Source of the DNA: Metellina segmentata
Taxonomy: Eukaryota; Arthropoda; Arachnida; Araneae; Tetragnathidae
Assembly: GCA_947359465.1 (NCBI GenBank)
Contig: OX375882.1
Coordinates: 53,814,509 to 53,878,508, forward strand
Direction: 5' to 3'
Length of the DNA: 64,000 nt
Of the stretch, positions 1 to 12,178 are shown piece by piece. The first letter of the stretch is position 1. Each line of letters opens with the position of its first letter. Both the position numbers and the translations under genes were made by a program. The notes beneath the pieces are model-generated. The model had not been told where the DNA came from. It made no database searches and was given only the letters and a program-made list of their open reading frames with translations.

Positions 1-85
1 TGCTGTAAGTGCCATAGAATCGTCAGGATTTTGCGGCCCCAAACAAACAAACACTTTCTTTTATTATAGTACAGATGATCAAATT
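1..85 (+). repeat. 3' end of repeat superfamily A
   Basis: The window opens in the terminal part of a dispersed repeat: a 'gtaagtgccatagaatcg' block, then a CAAACAAACA-type stretch, then ACTTTCTTTTATTATAGTA. The same ending occurs at 11549-11692 and 13681-13800 (+) and, reversed, at 32950-33120. The 5' part is outside the window. Confidence 0.55.
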
Positions 86-94
86 CGTCTTCAA

Positions 95-860
95 AAGTAC
101 AAACACCCAAGTCATTTTTGTAAATATTCTTCAACTTTTTTTTTATCGTGTTCTTTTTTTCTACTGATAAATCCCAATAAAAAATATTCGAAAAGGCTCC
201 ACAACAACTCCATAGGTTCTTTGAGATAATTCTGCCTTGGTGTTATCACATATGAAAAAAATCGAATTAATTGACTATGAAATTTTCTCTCATTGTAAAT
301 GCATGTCCAACTCCTTTGTTTTCATTAAAAAAATATAAAAAAATAACACTTTTTTTTTTCTTATTTGTTGTCTGCGAGTTTAACCATCTTTCACATTAAA
401 TGACAGCCCTGATAAATCAGTTGCCTCTTTTTCAACTTCTCTTTAAATTATTGATAAAATTTACTAATGACTTCAGGATGGATAACCTTTCAATAGTTCG
501 CATTCCACTGGTTGCAGTTATTTACTGGTAGCATTTATCCTTTATAACATAGTATTGCAACTAACTGTCATTAGGGAGGTTTCATATTTGTTCATTTTCC
601 TCAGAAGTGAAGTCGCCTCCAATATGGTAACTTTGTTTCTTCGGAATTACAAATTCCAGGTAAAGCCTCATATATATGGGTGAAACCAAGTTTTATAGTT
701 AATACAGCATCTGCTTTTGCTGACCATCGTATGTTAGGAAGTCTTTTCATTGCTCATAAAGACGCACATTGTAAAGACACACACACACTGTCACAACTTT
801 TCTCGAACCTTAATGAAAAAACATTTCAAGACCTCGGGGTCCTACGCGGCCGCTTACCGC
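95..860 (+). repeat. Left copy of a ~0.8-1 kb direct duplication
   Basis: This segment matches 3935-4975 in the same orientation. Landmarks shared by both are GTCATTTTTGTAAATAT, a ...TCGTGTTCT run, CTTGGTGTTATCACAT, TTGCCTCTTTTTCA, ATTGATAAAATTT, the 'ttccactg.ttgcag' block and a 'gatgcacattgtaaagac'-like block near the end. An open frame at 680-1042 lies across its right end and shows no recognisable domain. The nature of the repeat is unknown; it could be a local duplication or two copies of one element. Confidence 0.55.
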
Positions 861-3800
861 TTAATCCGCCACTGGGAACAATCACAAGCATCCATGCACT
901 TACAAACAGTGATTTGAGCCAGGGACCTACTGGTGGCAGACAAATGCTTTTAAGAGAATATGTTGTCATAGAGCGGGGTTCATGTTTCACATGTACGGAG
1001 ACAACCCACGTACGTCGTATAAGTCCCAACTTTAAAGCATAAACACTCATATTACTGTAGCATAAACACTCATATTACACTATTCATTCAAACACGAGAT
1101 AGCCTGATGTAGCGTTCTTTCAGTCAAAAGTTCAGCACTTCCCTCCACTTTTGGGTTTTAGTCCACATAAGTCAGTCCTCGGTATAAAGACAATCAATGC
1201 CAGGGACATACTTTAGTTTTAAAACAAAGTCATTTTTATACATTTTAAACAGATCACAGCTCAAAACTGCATATTGTGGTAGAGTAGTCTGGAAAAAACT
1301 AAAACCTTGATTACCAACTATTATACCTGACTACTTAAGCACTGGCTAATAAAACCTCTAATCCAATTAAACATGTATGATTTTACACCAATTGAAAAGA
1401 GTTTTAACAATTTCCCTCTATACTGCATCGTAAACTGACATCAAATCAACAACAACTGCTGTCATTACATGCTTGTTTTCCAGCGCATTTTTAATAGCGT
1501 TTAGCTGAAATTTCCATACTCTGTTCTTCGGTAAGTGTGAGCAAGTAGTAACAAGAGCTACCAAAAACCAATAAAGGATATTATAGGATTCTTTCTATCT
1601 TTTAAATTAATGCATACATCAATTATCTCGGGTGGGAGTTATGGATAAAAATCAGTTACCAAAAATTTCAGATACTATAAGTCAATTTAGTGGATGTGGT
1701 GATTAAAGCCTAACCCAGGTTTTTCAGTCTCTTCTACACCCCCAAATGTGATTAATGACTTCTGAAAATTTATTTTCAACTTCTGGTGTAACAGTACTGA
1801 ATTCACTTTGCAAATTACAACAGTAGAAAGAATTCAATAAACAAGGGTAAATATCTTCAAAATCAAATTTATCTATGAACCAAAGAAAAAAATTCAGATA
1901 TCTGAGGCCCAATATGAAAATAAAAATAATTTTCAAACTGCTTTAGAATTATACCTTTTTCATGAAGACCTTTTTGGAATGCAAAAAAGACTAATTCAGT
2001 TGAGCAAGAAAGAAATTCCCACATCCAAGCATATTGACTAATATTGTGTAAATTTTTGAAGTAAGTAATAGTTAAAACTATTTTCTTGTCAACTGAATTC
2101 ACATTTTCAGTTTCCATGTGTTTAAAAATTATATTTGTATTTAAGTCAGCTAGATTTGTGTTCAAAATAAGATTTTTGTGAATACTACGTACTTTATGTT
2201 GGTTGTACCGAGGGGCGCCAACCAGAGAGAACCCCGACACATCATTAATTATTATTACTGTAATTATTGATCAGATATAAAAATAAAAGTATTTAATATA
2301 ATTTCAAAGTACACATAAAAATTTCTTTTACTAAAACGGTAATTTATCTTCATACATAACTTTCAAAATAGCTAGTCGCATGAATTTTGGCTAAGTTAGA
2401 AAATAAAATTTATGTCTATGTAAAAGAGAAATTAAAGGTATAATAACTTAGAGTTATTATGTAATCGGGGGTGCATTTGAATTATTCTGATGAAAGGTTG
2501 TTCACTGTTCCTATAATGCCCAGCTAAATTCTAAATTGAAATACTTAGCTTTGTCAATGGTGAAAAGGGATTTACAAACTCGGTTTTTTTTATGACTAAC
2601 CTTATGCATTTGTATTGCAGAATCTGAGAACTTAGAACCCAAAATTGGAAAGTTTCATTTTCGGAAGGGTTACGTGTAAGCCAGTGAATGGCTCTGGGAG
2701 CTCAAAAATTCACCCCAGAAGTATTGTTTTCTGGTATTTAAAATATTTCTTCACATGAAATACTCTAGATGCATGCGTGAAGGCCTTTATTTCATTCATC
2801 TTCAAGAAAAGTAATGGTTCATAAATCGATATTATTTATGAACTATTATTTCTTACATGATGTAATAATTCATTGAATTAATTTGATCTTGAAGTATAAA
2901 AGCAATATTTTTGGGCATTCGTTTTCTTTTCTCTCTCTTAACCAGCTTCTGACATCTACTTAAAGTGCTAATACCCAGCAATGACACAAAGTAAAAGGGA
3001 GCTTTCAGAAACAAGGGTATTTTAAATATTTGCTTATCTCTCCAAGCAGCTACGATGAGATATCTCGTCAAACAAGATATGGCTAATTTTTCTGAAGAAC
3101 AACTAGTCAAGATCTTTTGTTAAGAACGATCCGTTTGAAAAGAAATCTAACAGATTTCACCACGTGGTTTGTCGTTTTCATTCCCTTTAGGAAGCACAGG
3201 TGCATCGCGCGTGTTAATGGTTTTTCTTGTTGTCTAGAGTGAGTTGCCCGAGACTTTTGAATGATAGGGGTCATTGTTGTTCGATTGAGTTGACAGAAGA
3301 TTGATGTTTCGGTTCAATTGGTTTTAAGAACAGTTTTTCTGTGTCCTCATGTTTCGAAGAATTTTCTTTTGCATGTGATTCTCTCTCTAATGTTGTTCCT
3401 ATCTCTAAATAAGGCACACAAAGAATTCTGCATCTCTGTTATGGGCATCTTCAGTTAACAGTTTTGCTTCATAAAAGGCTTTGTCAAGAAATTACCTGAA
3501 GTACTGGGCTTTTAGTGAATGCACAACTCGGACTCTGTGAGACTTGGGAGAGCCTTGAGTAGACTTTTAATCCAGAGACTTCAACTATACAACTGAATAT
3601 GAACAGCGAATTATATATTGCGGAGATTGTCAAAGGCGTACCTTGTCTTCTAAGAATGGGATATAGACATAGAGTGCTCAGAATAAATGACTGTTGCACC
3701 AGCTGGAGTAATTATCCACAAGAGGGCGAGAGAAGACGTAGTTACTCTAGTAAAATACACAGTCATTTTAAAGAGTCTCATCCTTTTCATTTAATACATT

Positions 3801-3934
3801 TTGAACTAATTATTATCTCTCTAAATTTCCAATTTCTTCAAACATCTGATATGACCTGAGTGTCAAAAATTCAGAAATGAAAAATTCTGTCATTTAACTT
3901 CGGAAGTTAAAAACACACTTAATTTAAATTAAAC
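861..3934. other. Spacer between duplicated blocks, no recognised gene
   Basis: AT-rich DNA between the two direct repeats. Two overlapping minus-strand open frames (2240-1869 and 1936-1724) encode hydrophobic, low-complexity peptides that I could not assign. They could be relics of a mobile element. The segments 2853-3110 and 3484-3859 have short open frames on both strands without recognisable motifs. Confidence 0.3.
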
Positions 3935-4975
3935 ACATCCCAAAATTACAAACATTAATGTCATTTTTGTAAATATCCTTAAACTCTCTTTTTTGTCGTG
4001 TTCTACTTTTAATCCTGTCTTGGTGTTATCACATGACATAAAATGCATTGACTGTGAAATTTGCTCTTATTGTAAATTCATGTCCGACTTCTTTGTTTTT
4101 ATCAAAAAACATTTTTATCTTTTGCTGTCTGCGAGTTTGTCCTTCTTCCACATTAAATGATAGGGTATTATGATAACAGTTGCACCACATTAACCTTATA
4201 AAACAGTTGCCTCTTTTTCAGTTTTTTGAAATTCTTCTCTGAAATTATTGATAAAATTTTCTAATGCCTTTAATAGGATGGATCTATTCAATAGTTTGCA
4301 TTCCACTGATTGCAGTGATTTACTAGTAGCACTTATTCTTTGTAAAATAGTATTCCTAATAATTGCCATTGGATCAGTTTCATATTTGTCTGTTTAAGAA
4401 GTTGTCTCCGATATGGAAAGAAGAAGATACACTGGAAAGAAGAAGAAGGAGGGGGGGGGGATTTGATTCAGCTTTTCAAGTTTGTAAATCAAGGGGACAC
4501 AGAGGGCTTAAATTTCAATAGGGATAACAGAACAAGGGGTCATGGGTATAAATTGAATAAGACACATTTTAATCGGGATTTAAGGAAAAACTACTATTTT
4601 AATAGGGTAATAGACAGTTGGAACGCGTTGCCAGAAAATATAGTTAATTCAAAGGGAGTGTACGAATTTAAGATACAATTGGATAGTCAGTGGGAATTCA
4701 TAAACAAAGGACCAGCCTTGTTGGGCCCGAGCCTGTAGCTGGTCGTCAATATTTGTATTTGTATTTCTTTTCTTCTTCTGAATTACAAATTTCAGTTAAA
4801 GCCTCTTTAACATGGGTGAAACTAAGTTTTACAGCTAATATAGCATATGTTCTTGTTGACCATCTTGAATTAGAAACTCTTTTCACTGCACTTAAAGATG
4901 CACATTGTAAAGACGCTGGCACAACTTTCCTCGGACCCAAATGAAAATACATTTTGTGGGCCCTACGCACCCGTC
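3935..4975 (+). repeat. Right copy of the direct duplication, split by a LINE insertion
   Basis: Second copy of the block at 95-860, same orientation. Its middle is interrupted at 4427-4766 by a LINE 3' end. On either side the sequence matches the left copy (before: '..ctccgatatgg', left copy '..ctccaatatgg'; after: 'gaattacaaatttcag', left copy 'gaattacaaattccag'). The LINE therefore arrived after the duplication. Confidence 0.55.
4427..4766 (+). mobile_element. 5'-truncated CR1/L2-like LINE, 3' end only
   Basis: Nearly identical to the last 340 nt of the longer LINE at 26227-26570, including its stop codon and the CGTCAATATTTGTATTTGTAT tail. The open frame from 4463 encodes the final 91 residues of the reverse transcriptase ORF and differs from the long copy at only about four positions, so this insertion is young. 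5' truncation is normal for LINEs. No clear target duplication is visible. Confidence 0.8.
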
Positions 4976-5439
4976 TCTGCTTGAGGGTCATTGACACGAG
5001 GTACAAACCGCAGATTTTTTTCTTCCTCGAAGTTTTCGAATGAGCAACTGAAGAACGAAGTGTTTTCCCTTCAACTGTCCCATAACTCTTACCCTCCCCT
5101 CCCCATAAGAGACGCTGTGCGTCCGGTGGGACTGGAAGGGGCAAAGCGAAGAAGTGAGAACAGAAACTAAGCAGATCTGATCATTCCTTTGCTTTTTGAT
5201 CGGAAATTTTTTTCGTCAATCTGAATTTTAAAGATACAATCGAGGGAATTTGAATTAAAAAAATTAACGTTATATATATAAATGTATGATTTTGCTTTGA
5301 ATGTATTTTTTTGTATCATTTTTATACCATCTAAACAGTGCACTGTTACAATTCTGCTCAACTAGGTAACACATTTCAATAATTTGATAATGGTATTCAA
5401 CTAGTTACCATCGTCCCAGCCTAAGCCATTCGGTGTATC
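4976..5439. other. Intergenic, GC-richer block then AT-rich DNA
   Basis: About 4970-5165 is more GC-rich, with a minus-strand open frame that shows no domain. The rest is AT-rich. No gene is supported. Confidence 0.3.
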
Positions 5440-5625
5440 GCCACGTAATTTTGAACCACGGTCAGATGATGAGGCAACATCTGAGCTGGCACCCCACTCT
5501 CCAAACTTCCACACCAACCCAACGTGAGGACTTTCGGCCACGACAGATTTAAGGTACACCAACCGCCTCTACACCATACGCTTACAAATATCCATGCCCT
5601 GACCCGATTTCGAATCAGGAACTTT
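5440..5625 (-). repeat. tRNA-derived SINE, minus orientation, truncated
   Basis: The reverse complement matches the full SINE at 42350-42680: the GTAGAGGCGG region, the cctcacgttgggttgg block, GAGAGTGGGGTGCCAGCTCA and the 'tctgaccgtggttcaaaatt' block. The tRNA-like head lies at the right end, with a box-B-like GATTCGAAATC. The 3' part is missing. Confidence 0.75.
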
Positions 5626-8600
5626 CCAATAATTTGATAATATAATAACTTTATTTTAAAACGCAGAAGAATAAAAGTGTATGAAAGCTCAGTCAGGGGT
5701 TACATGAACAAGAAAAGTTGAAACTCCTGCAAAAGCTTTTTATCAGAAAAAATAATTATTGATTAAATGTTTTTAATTGTTTTATCACCTTTCTTCTACT
5801 GAACTTGGTTTTAAATTTATAATATCTAACTTTACTGTAAATATCATTACTGAGGGCAGGAAGGGGGCGGCAAGTTTTCAGTAGCCCAGGGGTGGCTAAC
5901 CTTTTACATACCACACGCCAATTTTTTTTCACATTCGAATTCATATGCGTCTTACAACTCGAGCACCTTTTTTACTTTCTTAAGTTTTCATGGTCCAGGC
6001 ATATTCTTAATAACCTTTTTAATAAAGGTATGTTTATGCACATTATTAACAATTTAAAATGAATTAATTATTGTATGTAAAACAATACGTATTACATCAC
6101 ATAAACATTACTTTCCATTAATGATACTTTTGAGACTGGGTTTGGCTAGTCTGAATGTTTGGTGTTAAATTTGGTACTGAGAACAGAAGAGAATTTTTTT
6201 AATTAAATCAGTCAATCGTGACTTTCGTTTTGCTTTTCATGAATGTAAATTTCATTAATGAAAATACTAGTTCACATCTGTATGTCGTTCCTAATAATAA
6301 CAGCAGAATAATTATAGAAAACGTCCACAGGAAAATAGACAGAGAGGTTTTCTTGCCTTTTTGTTAACCTATTTGTTTCTTTGAATACCTTTTTGTCTGC
6401 CAGACACGAAAGCATAAATTTAAACTTTTCAATTTGTCGGAACCAAATTGTTCTAGAATCAAAAGGAAATATCTGGAATACAATGTTTTCACAAAGGAAA
6501 TCAAAACACTTATATGCCTTTGGATTTTCTTAATTGCAGGCTTATTAGAAGAGTACTTTGCTTTTGTGAATATTAAGAGGTTCTTTCCATTTAAGTTTAG
6601 CTTTCTATTTAACCTTAGTTTATTTTGTTCCAAAGGGTTTACTATTTAAACTATGAAGTGAGGGCATCCATACTAGTTTTTAACATACTGAAAACAAATT
6701 TTAAAGTGTTGATTCCCCTCTTGAAAGGCATCAGTTCAAACCTCCGTAACCTTCCAACTGTGAAGAATCAGTGCCAAAATTAGCCAAAAAATAATTTGAA
6801 ATTCAACCTCTGCCTGTTTTTAGTGAGTAGAAAGAAAAATTTGTTATAGTCAATTGTTATTCTACTATAGATGCCAACCCCTAGTGTCATGAACTCCTTG
6901 TATATCCACAAACGTGAGATGCAAATATTTCAAATGAGAAATTAGATAAATTGTTAAAAGAGCATCTACACCAAGCGTGCCATAGGAGTTTGATCCCCTT
7001 AAAAGTTTTTATGGTAGACCAAGGAACCTCAAACATAAGGGGTAAACATTACGAATAATAGAAATAACCAAATATGAAAATTATTCGATCTCTCTTAATA
7101 GACTACTTTACCAGAAGCCTCAAAATCAGCGCAATTCTCTGAATGCGTGATAAATTTATCTTGCAATGACGAACAAAATGGCGTGGAACTTTATTATCGC
7201 ACAACTTGAGCGTAAAGGAAATCAAACGATAAAAATTAAAGAGTCGATAAGAATTATCGAAAAACGATAATAAATATCGATAAAATTCAGTAATTAAAAA
7301 AAACAAGGGCAATACATTTTTTTAAAGTTGGAGTACGGGAACTTTTAGGACACCCTGTACAAAAGCTTCAAAAGAGAATACGAAATGTCTAAAATAAATA
7401 TGTTGGTATTTCATGATCAGTAGATGTAGCGTTTTTTGCATTTCAGGTTAAAATGTCCCACACAAATGTTAAACACCAATGTCCAATTAGTCCCCCAGAA
7501 GATAATGAAATTAACCTAATTTGGGGCAGCATGACCTATAGCAGTCCTTGCGCCATTAAATAATAAACAAACAGAAACAACATAGTAAAAATAACAGTAT
7601 AAAAATGAATTAATCGATACATCGGGTAAATATGCAATTATCTCCAATCAACACCCCATTAAAAAATTTGTACCCCCCCCCCAGTTTTGAATCCTGGATA
7701 AATTCCTGCTTCCATATCACATTTTATTGTGTTGGATATAAAACCTTTCTGTTTGTTTTGCGGTTTGCATAAAAATTGATAATAAAAAATAAAAATTGGT
7801 GTTTGATTAATTGTTTTTTACAATTTGAATTTAAAATGTTAAAAATAATTTAGACAACTACCTATCCATACAAACGCTTACGTGTAACCACATTTTTACT
7901 CAAAGAAAGCAAATTAATATTTCAATGAAATGGATTAAAATATTTTAGCCTACATGTGATTGTGATTTTAATATGCCAGCCCAGTAAAGGCACTTGCAAA
8001 ACAATTCAAACTTGAATGTTTCAAGTACTTTATCTATTTTTCGAAATGGTTAAATAATATGGTAGATACTACATGAAAATGCACTTTTACTGAGCTTGAT
8101 GTGAAGATATCCAATTAAATTTAAAATATGGAGGAAAATCTGAAATTATTAGTAGAAATTGAATCTTGATTTTTACGATAGGGTCTTTAAAATGGAAAAA
8201 GAACATTTTCCAATAACTTATTTTATTGGAGACGTGAGATTAAAACTAGTAATACTCATTGCTCTCAAATGGTAAATCAAGTATAGCAAAAAAGTGCAAA
8301 ATTTTAATGCGTACATTTTTTTTTCATCCAAATTGCAAATCATCTCCCTTAAGCATATCTGCAATAAAAAGGATTTTTTTCAACTGTTCACATGAGAATT
8401 CGGACCTGGTTTTAAAAAGAAATGAATTATTTGATCAAAACCTGTTTTCGTTAGCAAAATGTAGTCAACTTGGCAAATATTTCACAATTTGATGGATTTT
8501 AAATATTTGATCATTTGTTGTATGTTATTAAAAAGGAATTAAAAAAATATATATAATTTTTTATTTGTTTATTTAAAAACATTTATACGCATTCCTCTTT

Positions 8601-8800
8601 TGTGAAAAAGAATTCTTAATAATGTGTGCAAAAGTGGCTAAAAATAAACAAAATTACTCCATTATAAAACAAAAATGCAAACTTGTATTTCTTCTTTAAA
8701 AATTCATGTCATTAAATCTATGGTTCGGAACACAAACAAAACATGAAAAATATTTAAAAGACAGTTTGTGCAAATTTTCCTGAATTGATCAGGAACACAT
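5626..8800. other. Intergenic AT-rich DNA with transposon fragments
   Basis: No host gene recognised. A hAT-type terminus, CAGGGGTGGCTAACCTTTTA, begins at 5888, but no mate or target duplication was found. A Tc1/mariner-type terminus, the reverse complement of TACAGGGTGTCCTAAAAGTT, ends at about 7359, also without a mate. Short open frames at 6364-6649, 7103-7312 and 8259-8492 have no recognisable motifs. Confidence 0.35.
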
Positions 8801-8809
8801 TTCATTACT

Positions 8810-9265
8810 TTAATTTCCAATCACTTGTTAGTATCCATCCCATTCCGCGCACTTTGCGCCATAAAACCCAACCATTCATTTTTTCCCGCGGTCATTTCCA
8901 CAACCCATCCTCGATTCATATACGGAGAATCTTAAAAAGGCGGGAAACGGTAGGGAAAATGCGTCTTCCTTCCACAAAAAAGGATTGCCTTTTTTGGCAG
9001 TTTATGGCAAAGGCAAAATGGATCAAAATACTACATAATCGCCAAAAACAGAATGACTCTCTTTGCCGTCTAACGGCAGAAGTGAAAATACTGCGCAGTA
9101 CGGAACTGCGCTGTACGGCTACATAGAATGAAAAGTTATATAGCCGTACTGTACGGTTCAATAGACACTGCCTGTAAATATATCTGAAAAAAGAGCCGAA
9201 AAAAGAATTTGACGTTTGTAGACGAACTGCAGCATGTAAGAACTTCACATGATCTGTTGAAGTTT
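8810..9265 (+). promoter_or_regulatory. CpG-rich island, possible HDAC11 promoter
   Basis: In otherwise AT-rich, CpG-poor DNA this block is dense in CpG. It contains an E2F-like GGCGGGAAA at about 8939, several TGCGC half-sites at about 9090-9112 and an inverted repeat around GTACGGCTA (9111-9150). It lies about 3 kb upstream of the HDAC11 start codon on the same strand. No TATA box or core promoter could be fixed. A transposon remnant is the main alternative. Confidence 0.3.
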
Positions 9266-10045
9266 TAACTCCCATTTTGTGTTGCCTTGCATGTCTGTTC
9301 TTAGCTTTTGAAATTGTCTTGCAAAAATGACAAATTCATATACCATTTCAAGTTTTTGTAATTTTTCTTTTTAAAATTAACAGTTTAGTTAAGAGATTTT
9401 CTTTGATAATGGTCTAAATAAACATACATTTCTTTCTTCCCTGGAAGAAATTTGTTTTCAAATTCAGTTGCTTTGGGCCCAAACTTGGTTTACGTTATGT
9501 TTGACATGGCGTTTTGTGGAATAACTTTCATCTGAATTTCTTAAAAGAAAAAACGTGTAGGTTCGACAAAAAAAAGGAGGTACAATATCTTATTCGTATT
9601 AATGACGTGATACCGGAAAAACATTGGCACATTTCTTAATTTATCAGAGCAAAATTCTATTCATGAACTAATGTTATATTTTCCATGTGGTACTTGAATT
9701 CTTTGTTAATTGTATCTTTGTGTTACACTCGTTTTTCTTGAAATAAACCTCTAATATTTCGAGATACCCAGTCTTAGTTTCATTTACTAGCCTTCTGTCA
9801 TTTTGTGGCGCAACATATTCGTGAAAATTTAAATCAGGTCACTTGTTATCACAGCGTGATTCAATTTGACTGTATACTCAATTTCTGAGCTATCAGCATT
9901 TTATTGAATAAAAGATAGGTTGCATTTTTTTTTGTTGGGAAACGAGGTAAATTATAATTTTCCTTTTTGTTGACATTTTATAATCTTGAATTGTCCAAGT
10001 TTCTGAAAATTACTTTGTTTTTCCCCCTCACATGCAAATTAATCC

Positions 10046-12016
10046 AGGGTGGCGACAGAACCGGGAATTCAGGGATTTCTCAGGGAAGAATCATTTTCTG
10101 GAAAAATCAGGGAAGTTTCGTTTAACTCAGGGAAAAAGTTGGAATTTCGTTTTGCAAATGGCACCTATTTGGAACTTTTCTGTAAGCCATGCGGGCACCA
10201 CTTTAACCCAAATCAGAATGTCGCCAATTTTGTTTTATTCCGAAAATGAGAAGTGTATTTTTTACGTAAACATCCAGAAAAAAGAGTTGTATATATTGTA
10301 GTGCCTTGCGGCTTTAAAAAATACTAACGACCGGAAAAACTTGCAAAAGTTAAACATCCGGTTCCAATTTAATCAACATTAAAAAATAATAATAATTTTT
10401 TTCTAAAATACCTAGATCGGCGATTTTGATTTTGGTCCAAAATTGCGCCCGGCAAACGGAAAAGTACTAATTTGATTGTGCATATGTTTTTTAATACATA
10501 TGTGTTAGAAGTTATTATTTGTATCGAAAATTTTCAAACTCTGAGGTTTTTTTGTTGAAAAGTTTGCGTTGTCCGTTACAGTTCTTTTCGTGATGGATTC
10601 GTCATTGTCAAATGCGGCCAAAATCGTTTGTGAAGAGATCCAATCGGCGCGACGTCACAATCTCCTATGAAAATATAAATATTTAATTGAAAAATTATTT
10701 ATTAAAAGAAAATCAAACGTATGAGGTATCTATCTGGTGTAAAATTTTCCGCAGCTTTGAAATCCGTTGATGTTTTCATTTTATTTTAAACAATCGCTGA
10801 TTTAGAAAAAAACACTGCAGAACTCCAGTCATAACTTCAATTATTTCTTTTGCTTCACCCGAATCCGTTACTTTTCAAAATGAATGAATCTCAAATCAAA
10901 CGAAGGCTATTCTTCTCGGCGGCGAAATTCGTATTGGAAAAAATATAAAAGTTACAAATTAAAAATTACTTATTTAAAGAAAATCATATTTTTAGGTAAC
11001 GATCTAATGTGAAATTTCTCGTAGATTTCAAATCCGTTGAAACTTTTATTCTATCTTTAACGATCGCTGAGATAGAAAAAAGCAACGAAGAACGCCAGTT
11101 CGAACCAGAACGAACGAACTCGAATCCGTTGCTCAGGAAATCGAAATGAATTAATCTGATCTTTTTAACCACGAAGGTAGAATTCTTCACGGCGCCGGCG
11201 GACAAATTCGTATTGGAAAATATATAAAAGTTAGAATTAAAAAAATTATTTATTTAAATAAAATCATGTTTTTAGGTATCGATCTGATGTAAAATTTTCC
11301 GCAGATTTGAAATCCATTGAAATTTTTCTTCTATCTTTAACGATCTAGGAGATAGAAAAAAGAACTACATAACTCCAGTTAAAACTTTATTTGTTTTGTT
11401 CGTCCGCTAAAATCGTTGCTGAGAAAATCTAACGGAAAAAATAAATTTAGAATGTCATGTCTTTATACCGTATGCCATTCTAAGGAAAATAATAATAATT
11501 AAATTCCAATTAATTAATTTAAAAATGTTTTAGATTAAATTTTAAAATTTGGGCGCAATAGAAAAATTGCAAAAAATTCGGACCACGTGTGTGCTAAATT
11601 TCACTATTGTAAGTGCCATCGATTCGTTAGGACACTGCGTACAGGACAGACAGACAAACACTTCCTTTTTTAATAGTAGAGATGTACCGAGTGCTGGCGC
11701 CATTGACGGATTCAGGGGCTGATGACTGCTTTTACAAACACATCAAAATAGTTAAAAGTGTAAAATTAAATATTCTATCTATAACTTTATATTATTTGTT
11801 CTATTATGGAATACAGTAAAAATATATTTTACTTATCTTATTTTTATTCATCTATCAGTCTATAGTTTTTTAGTTCATCAAGTGTCAAGTTTATCATAAT
11901 TACCGAAGAATTGTTCTGCGAACAGATGGAGAAACTCAGGGAATTTCATGAAAAATACTCTGGAAATCAGGGAAAACTCAGGGAACTTTTTACTTTAATT
12001 TTTGTAGCGACCCTGT
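10046..12016 (+). mobile_element. Non-autonomous hAT-like element, 5-bp target duplication
   Basis: Left end CAGGGTGGCGACAG, right end (reversed) CAGGGTCGCTACAAAA, flanked on both sides by TAATC. Both ends carry arrays of TCAGGGAA in the same (+) direction. The middle (about 10321-11692) is a nested copy of repeat superfamily A. No transposase frame is present. The short duplication and CAGGGT ends link it to the elements at 23592 and 42159. Confidence 0.7.
10321..11692 (+). repeat. Repeat superfamily A copy with internal ~275-bp tandem modules
   Basis: Begins TACTAACGACCGG and ends ...AAACACTTCCTTTTTTAATAGTAGAGAT. A module centred on a GCAGATTTcAAATCCGTTGA-like core occurs three times, at 10751, 11021 and 11301 (spacings 270 and 280 bp). 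Single or double copies of the module recur at 24110-24260 and 42700-42880. Class unknown; a non-autonomous retroposon or Helitron-like element are both possible. Confidence 0.5.
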
Positions 12017-12178
12017 AATCTCAAAACACTGATTATTTTTTACAATTTATACTTGAAAATTGTGTTACCTAAATTTTTGAATTAATTAATAAAAATATTA
12101 TATGTATATTTAAAGTTTGTTTATGATCTTTCCAGAGTAAAAATTTCATGATTGAAACTATTTCCCTTTTAATTTGAA

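Noticed and set aside
680..1042. 120-residue open frame as a host gene
   Set aside because: It overlaps a duplicated repeat block, the related copy does not keep the frame, and no domain is visible.
8785..9275. Overlapping frames of 113 and 119 residues on opposite strands
   Set aside because: Their length is explained by higher GC in the CpG block; no domain or codon pattern.
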